This document shows, in pieces, positions 60,612 through 64,000 of a stretch of DNA of 64,000 nucleotides (position 1 is the stretch's first letter; each line of letters opens with the position of its first letter). The stretch covers positions 1,190,931 through 1,254,930 of the forward strand of contig JAKFUK010000001.1 of NCBI GenBank assembly GCA_021732745.1. Reading direction: 5' to 3'. Source of the DNA: Nevskia sp. (GTDB lineage Bacteria; Pseudomonadota; Gammaproteobacteria; Nevskiales; Nevskiaceae). A program made the position numbers and the translations under genes. The notes beneath the pieces are model-generated. The model was not told where the DNA came from and did no database searches. It worked only from the letters and a program-made list of their open reading frames with translations.

Positions 60612-61724
60612 ATGCACTCGATACGCAGCGGCACGTCGCGATTGATTTCCTTCGGATTGCTGTGGGCGAGCACCGCATTCGGGGCCCGGCAAGGAGAGCC
60701 GAACATGACCATCTTCACCAAGGAGACGGAATTCTCCGTCGCTGGCAAGGAGCGCGATGCTGGTGCGGTCGCCTGGAGTCCTGACGGCAGCCAGCTCGCA
60801 GTACTCGCTACCTTGGTGCGCCATGCCACGGTGTTTGCGGTGCCGTCGGGCGACAAGCTCGTGACCATTACCGATCTGGTCGGTGGACCGCGAGCAATCG
60901 GCTTCGCCGCTGACGGCCGCGTGGTGATCCCCGGCCACCATGATGACTCCGCTGCCGTGACGCTTTGGAATGCCGATACCGGCGATACCGTGAGCGTTCC
61001 CGGCCCGGATCCCAGTTCGGAACTGGCCGTGACCAACATGCTGTCCGATTTCGTCCTCGACTCCGCGCGGACCCGTCTGGTGGGCGTTCACGCTTTGAAA
61101 TTTCGCTCGCACCCGGACGCCGCGTTTGCAGTTGCTGTTTACGACGCCCGCACCTGGACGCAGTTGGCGGACCATGCGAGCAATGGCCTCAGCCCTGCGA
61201 TCTCGCCAGACGGCACACGCGCCGCGCTAACCGCTGCGCACGGCGATATCAAGGTGATCGACTTGGCAACCGGCGACGTCCTGCTCCTGTTCGAAGCCAA
61301 TACTACCGGGGTGAAAGGACTGGCCTGGAGTGCCGATGGCAAGCGCCTTGCCTCGGGTGCCATAGCCGGCGGTTTTGGGCTGATCCGGGCGACTGGCAAG
61401 TACGGCCCGTTGCGTGATGACAATGTCTTGCAGCTCTGGGACGCCAACACTGGCAGCCGGATCGCCGTGGTGCGCTCCGAGCATATCGGCGGGGGCGTGG
61501 AATCGCTGGAGTTCAGCAGCAACAACCGCTGGCTGGTGACTACGACTTCTGACGGCACTTGTCGCCTGTGGGACGCCGCCACTCTCGAACCGATCGAACC
61601 GATCGAAACCATCGCCACCGGCTTGCACCCGACCGCCGCCATCGCCCGCTTCAGTCCAGATTCCACGCGTCTGGCAGTCATCCGAACTGGCAGGGCGCAT
61701 GCCACGATCTATCGTGCATCATGA
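60612..61724 (+). CDS. Exported WD40-like repeat protein, putative T6SS immunity 1
   Basis: 370 residues. The N-terminus RLISFGLLWASTAFGA is a signal peptide, so the protein is probably periplasmic. The body is a WD40-type propeller with AVAWSPDGSQLAVLATL, VTLWNADTGDTV, GLAWSADGKRLASG, VLQLWDANTGSRIAV and LEFSSNNRWLVTTTSDGTCR then LWDAATLEPIE. Its paralogue follows, and a lipase-PAAR gene follows that. In T6SS lipase loci the immunity protein is periplasmic and encoded beside the effector, so immunity is the best guess (inference). An internal ATG at 60706 would remove the signal peptide. I do not know a reference family. Confidence 0.7.
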   Translation: MHSIRSGTSRLISFGLLWASTAFGARQGEPNMTIFTKETEFSVAGKERDAGAVAWSPDGSQLAVLATLVRHATVFAVPSGDKLVTITDLVGGPRAIGFAADGRVVIPGHHDDSAAVTLWNADTGDTVSVPGPDPSSELAVTNMLSDFVLDSARTRLVGVHALKFRSHPDAAFAVAVYDARTWTQLADHASNGLSPAISPDGTRAALTAAHGDIKVIDLATGDVLLLFEANTTGVKGLAWSADGKRLASGAIAGGFGLIRATGKYGPLRDDNVLQLWDANTGSRIAVVRSEHIGGGVESLEFSSNNRWLVTTTSDGTCRLWDAATLEPIEPIETIATGLHPTAAIARFSPDSTRLAVIRTGRAHATIYRAS

Positions 61725-61761
61725 ACGCTGACTATCCGGCATTCCCCGAGACTCGCGCAGG

Positions 61762-62877
61762 ATGGGGCCGATCATGAATCCGTTGTCCAGAGTGCTCGCC
61801 GGCTTCATCGGCTGTCTGTTCCTGTCGCCGGCTTCCACCGTCGGCGCGACGAAAGGTGATTCAAAAATGGCAATTTTCACGACGGAAGCGGAATTCTCGG
61901 TTGCGGGCGATGAGCGCAATGCGAGCGCAGTCGCCTGGAGTCCAGACGGCACTCAGTTGGCCGTTCTGGCGTCCTTGCTGCGTTACGCCACAGTGTTTGC
62001 GGTTCCGTCCGGCGACAAGATCGGAACCATTACCGATCTGGTCGGTGGATCGCAGGCGATCGGGTTCACTGCGGATGGTCAGGTCGTGATTCCGAGTCAT
62101 CACGATGACTCAGCCGCCGTGACTATCTGGAATGCAAAAACCGGAGCGACGGCGAATGTTGCAGGACCGGATCGCAGCTCCAAGGGCGCAGTGACCAATG
62201 CGCTATTTGAATTCGTGATGGATCCTGCGAGAAATAGATTGGCAGGACTGCATTACGTCAAATCTGGTCAGGGTCGCGCATTCGCAATTTCCATTTACGA
62301 TGCCCATACCTGGATGCTGATTGCCGACCACACCGGAGGCGGTACCGGTCTGGCCATGTCGCCAAATGCAATGCAGGTGGCTGCAATCAACTCGCTGGGA
62401 GGCGTGAATATCGTTGATATGGAATCCGGCGCAGTCAGTTTGCAGTTTCAAGCAAATCTTACTCCGGTGAAAGTCGCCAGTTGGAGTGCAGACGGGAAAC
62501 GGATCGCAACAGGTAGTATATCGGGGGGTTTTGGTCGCCTCCCTGGAACGGACACCTATGGCCCCTTGCAGGACGACAATGTGCTGCAACTATGGGACGC
62601 CAGGGCAGGAACTCGAATTGCGGTAGCTCGCATCGATGTCGGCGGTGGCGTCGAATCACTCGAATTCAGCAACGATGGCCGTTGGCTGGCAACCACTACC
62701 TCGGACGGAACCTGTCGCTTGTGGGACGCCGGCACTCTTGAACCGATCGAGACCATTGCCAAAGGCTTGCATCCGACAACTGCCATCGCTCGTTTCAGCC
62801 CGGATTCAAGTCGTCTGGTGGTGATTCGTCGAGGACTTGCGCAAGCCACAATTTACCGTACGCAGTCGGGGAGGTAA
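61762..62877 (+). CDS. Exported WD40-like repeat protein, putative T6SS immunity 2
   Basis: 371 residues, paralogous to the preceding gene along its whole length (shared AVAWSPDGTQLAVLASL, FAVPSGDK, DDNVLQLWDA, GGGVESLEFS, TTTSDGTCRLWDAGTLEPIE). It has its own signal peptide (VLAGFIGCLFLSPASTVGA). It is noticeably more AT-rich and has more unusual codons than copy 1, especially in its middle. The stop lies 7 bp before the lipase-PAAR ATG, so the pair is translated together; this copy is the likelier cognate immunity protein. The ATG is at 61762 or 61774. The role is inferred from context. Confidence 0.74.
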   Translation: MGPIMNPLSRVLAGFIGCLFLSPASTVGATKGDSKMAIFTTEAEFSVAGDERNASAVAWSPDGTQLAVLASLLRYATVFAVPSGDKIGTITDLVGGSQAIGFTADGQVVIPSHHDDSAAVTIWNAKTGATANVAGPDRSSKGAVTNALFEFVMDPARNRLAGLHYVKSGQGRAFAISIYDAHTWMLIADHTGGGTGLAMSPNAMQVAAINSLGGVNIVDMESGAVSLQFQANLTPVKVASWSADGKRIATGSISGGFGRLPGTDTYGPLQDDNVLQLWDARAGTRIAVARIDVGGGVESLEFSNDGRWLATTTSDGTCRLWDAGTLEPIETIAKGLHPTTAIARFSPDSSRLVVIRRGLAQATIYRTQSGR

Positions 62878-62884
62878 GCTCGCC

Positions 62885-63922
62885 ATGGCAACTCCCGCAG
62901 AATATGTTGCACTTTCGCAGTCCGCGTACATAGGCCCAAAAAGTAAAGACAGCCCAGCGGGCTGGACCAGAATCGCAGAATCAACGGTCACCCCAGGAAA
63001 TCAAGGTTCGGCGAATGGCTATTTTGGTGCAGCTTTCCGAAATAATCAGACCGGAGAAATCGTAGTCGCCAATCGAGGAAGCCGGGGCACTCTTGAAGGT
63101 TTGCGACAAGACTGGGGCGGCTCGGATATTAAAATTGCCGCGCAGGGAACACTGGGTATTCCAGATGCATTTGACGACGCCCGCGCGTTTGCGTCAGAAA
63201 TCGACTTCGCGAATCCCGACGCCGTCATCACCTACACAGGCCACTCCCTCGGCGGTGCCGAAGCCCAGGTACAGGCAGCGGTCACCAACGGCAAGGCCGT
63301 CACCTTCGGTGCCCCCGGCGTCGCCTTTGCTGTCTCCAAGGATCAGGCTGCGGCCGCATCCAACAACGTCGTCAACTACGTGCTGCCGGGCGATCTGGTG
63401 GGCATGAGCGGCACCCACATCGGCCAGACGGTCATGATCCTGCCGTCCGGACCGACGGCCATCAAGGACGGCATCGTGCTTGCTGTGTCCGCAGCGGTCG
63501 GCGGGCCGCTGGGTTTGCTGGTGGCGGCGCTCGGGCTGGTCGGGGCCAATCATCCGCTCGGCAATTACGCACAAGCGCTGGCGAGCACATCGGCGGCGGC
63601 CAGTTCCAGTGACGCTGGCGGCGGTGGCGGGGGCAAACCAGCGGCACGGCTGACCGACATGCATGTCTGCCCGATGGTGACCGGCGTCGTGCCGCATGTC
63701 GGCGGGCCGATCCTCGGGCCGGGCGCGCCCAACGTGCTGATCGGCGGGCTGCCGGCTGCGCGAGTCGGCGACATGGTGACCTGCGTCGGCCCGCCCGACA
63801 CTGTGCTGATGGGTTCCGCCAAGGTCCTGATCTGCGGCCAGCCGGCGGCACGAATGGGCGACATGACCGCGCACGGCGGCACGATCGTGATCGGGATGCC
63901 GACCGTGCTGATCGGTGGCTGA
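62885..63922 (+). CDS. Lipase-PAAR fusion, putative type VI secretion effector
   Basis: 345 residues in three parts. Residues 1-230 form a class 3/Mbeg1-like lipase with ITYTGHSLGG (nucleophile Ser121), VLPGDLVG (Asp170) and ANHPLGNYA (His223), a complete candidate triad, plus a hydrophobic patch at about 195-220. A Gly6 linker lies near 245-250. Residues 252-345 are a PAAR domain with ARLTDMHVCP, GPGAPNVLIGG, PAARVGDM, VGPPDTVLMG and VLIGG. PAAR tips cap the T6SS spike, so this is read as a phospholipase effector. PAAR domains usually lie N-terminal to the toxin; here the order is reversed. The ATG at 62885 follows GGGAGG. Confidence 0.86.
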   Translation: MATPAEYVALSQSAYIGPKSKDSPAGWTRIAESTVTPGNQGSANGYFGAAFRNNQTGEIVVANRGSRGTLEGLRQDWGGSDIKIAAQGTLGIPDAFDDARAFASEIDFANPDAVITYTGHSLGGAEAQVQAAVTNGKAVTFGAPGVAFAVSKDQAAAASNNVVNYVLPGDLVGMSGTHIGQTVMILPSGPTAIKDGIVLAVSAAVGGPLGLLVAALGLVGANHPLGNYAQALASTSAAASSSDAGGGGGGKPAARLTDMHVCPMVTGVVPHVGGPILGPGAPNVLIGGLPAARVGDMVTCVGPPDTVLMGSAKVLICGQPAARMGDMTAHGGTIVIGMPTVLIGG

Positions 63923-64000
63923 TGCAGGCCGCGCTCAGCGCGGTCGGTTCAGCGCTCCGAACGGGATGTGTACGCAGGGCAGATCGGCGGCTGCCGGCGT

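Noticed and set aside
63923..64000. Possible end of a minus-strand gene at the window edge
   Set aside because: A short open stretch ends in a stop near 63951, but fewer than 20 codons are visible with no recognisable motif, so nothing can be supported.

Overview
The window is GC-rich, densely coded chromosomal DNA with no tRNA, rRNA, transposase or CRISPR array that I can see. The gene order aroQ-accB-accC-prmA-fis-purH, osmoregulated periplasmic glucan genes opgG-opgH, RNase T, RluF, TesB, AcpH, an OlsB/OlsA ornithine-lipid pair and an AlgH-free, Fis-containing gene set point to a gammaproteobacterium, most likely of the Xanthomonadales/Nevskiales type. That placement is inference from gene content.

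Layout. 0-4.2 kb: an epoxide-hydrolase-like enzyme, an MscS channel, an SDR and a YdgA-like protein. 4.2-12.4 kb: a 33-residue Lys-rich protein, argG, rnt, opgGH, olsBA. 12.5-15.0 kb: an AT-richer accessory island holding a frame-broken polymorphic toxin gene followed by four small immunity-like genes. 15.1-22.1 kb: a MaoC protein and a nucleotide-sugar cluster (rfbF, epimerase, RmlC-like, FAD oxidoreductase, glycosyltransferase, sugar C-methyltransferase-like). 22.1-24.0 kb: a TetR-desaturase-rubredoxin operon behind a perfect palindrome. 24.4-38.7 kb: mixed metabolism (aminoglycoside-phosphotransferase-like kinase, esterase, beta-lactamase-fold hydrolase, MFS transporter, B12/radical SAM protein, porin-like protein, FAH enzyme, gpmA, gamma carbonic anhydrase, acpH, tesB). 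38.8-41.5 kb: a TIR-TM-TPR protein and a small partner. 41.5-53.7 kb: YhiN-like flavoprotein, rluF, rimO, a TIGR03032-like protein, hydrolases, an acyltransferase, a GMC oxidoreductase and a GspE/PilB-type ATPase. 53.8-60.5 kb: redox proteins and the aroQ-accBC-prmA-fis-purH block. 60.6-63.9 kb: two tandem secreted WD40-like proteins followed by a lipase-PAAR fusion, read as a type VI secretion phospholipase effector with its immunity proteins.

Two themes stand out. First, there are two interbacterial-antagonism cassettes, at 12.5-15.0 and 60.6-63.9 kb, with no secretion apparatus in the window. Second, intergenic gaps carry at least twelve long imperfect palindromes in a few related families: A, built on a CGCAGAGA word; B, on CGCAAAGG; C; and D/E, starting GTAGG and ending CCTAC. 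One of these is a composite in which a D and a C palindrome sit side by side inside the loop of an A palindrome, and another A copy splits the accB-accC pair. No mobilising enzyme is encoded nearby.

Starts were chosen from ribosome-binding sites, family length and signal peptides. Several genes use GTG or TTG starts overlapping the previous stop codon. All family assignments come from reading the protein sequences; no database search was run.
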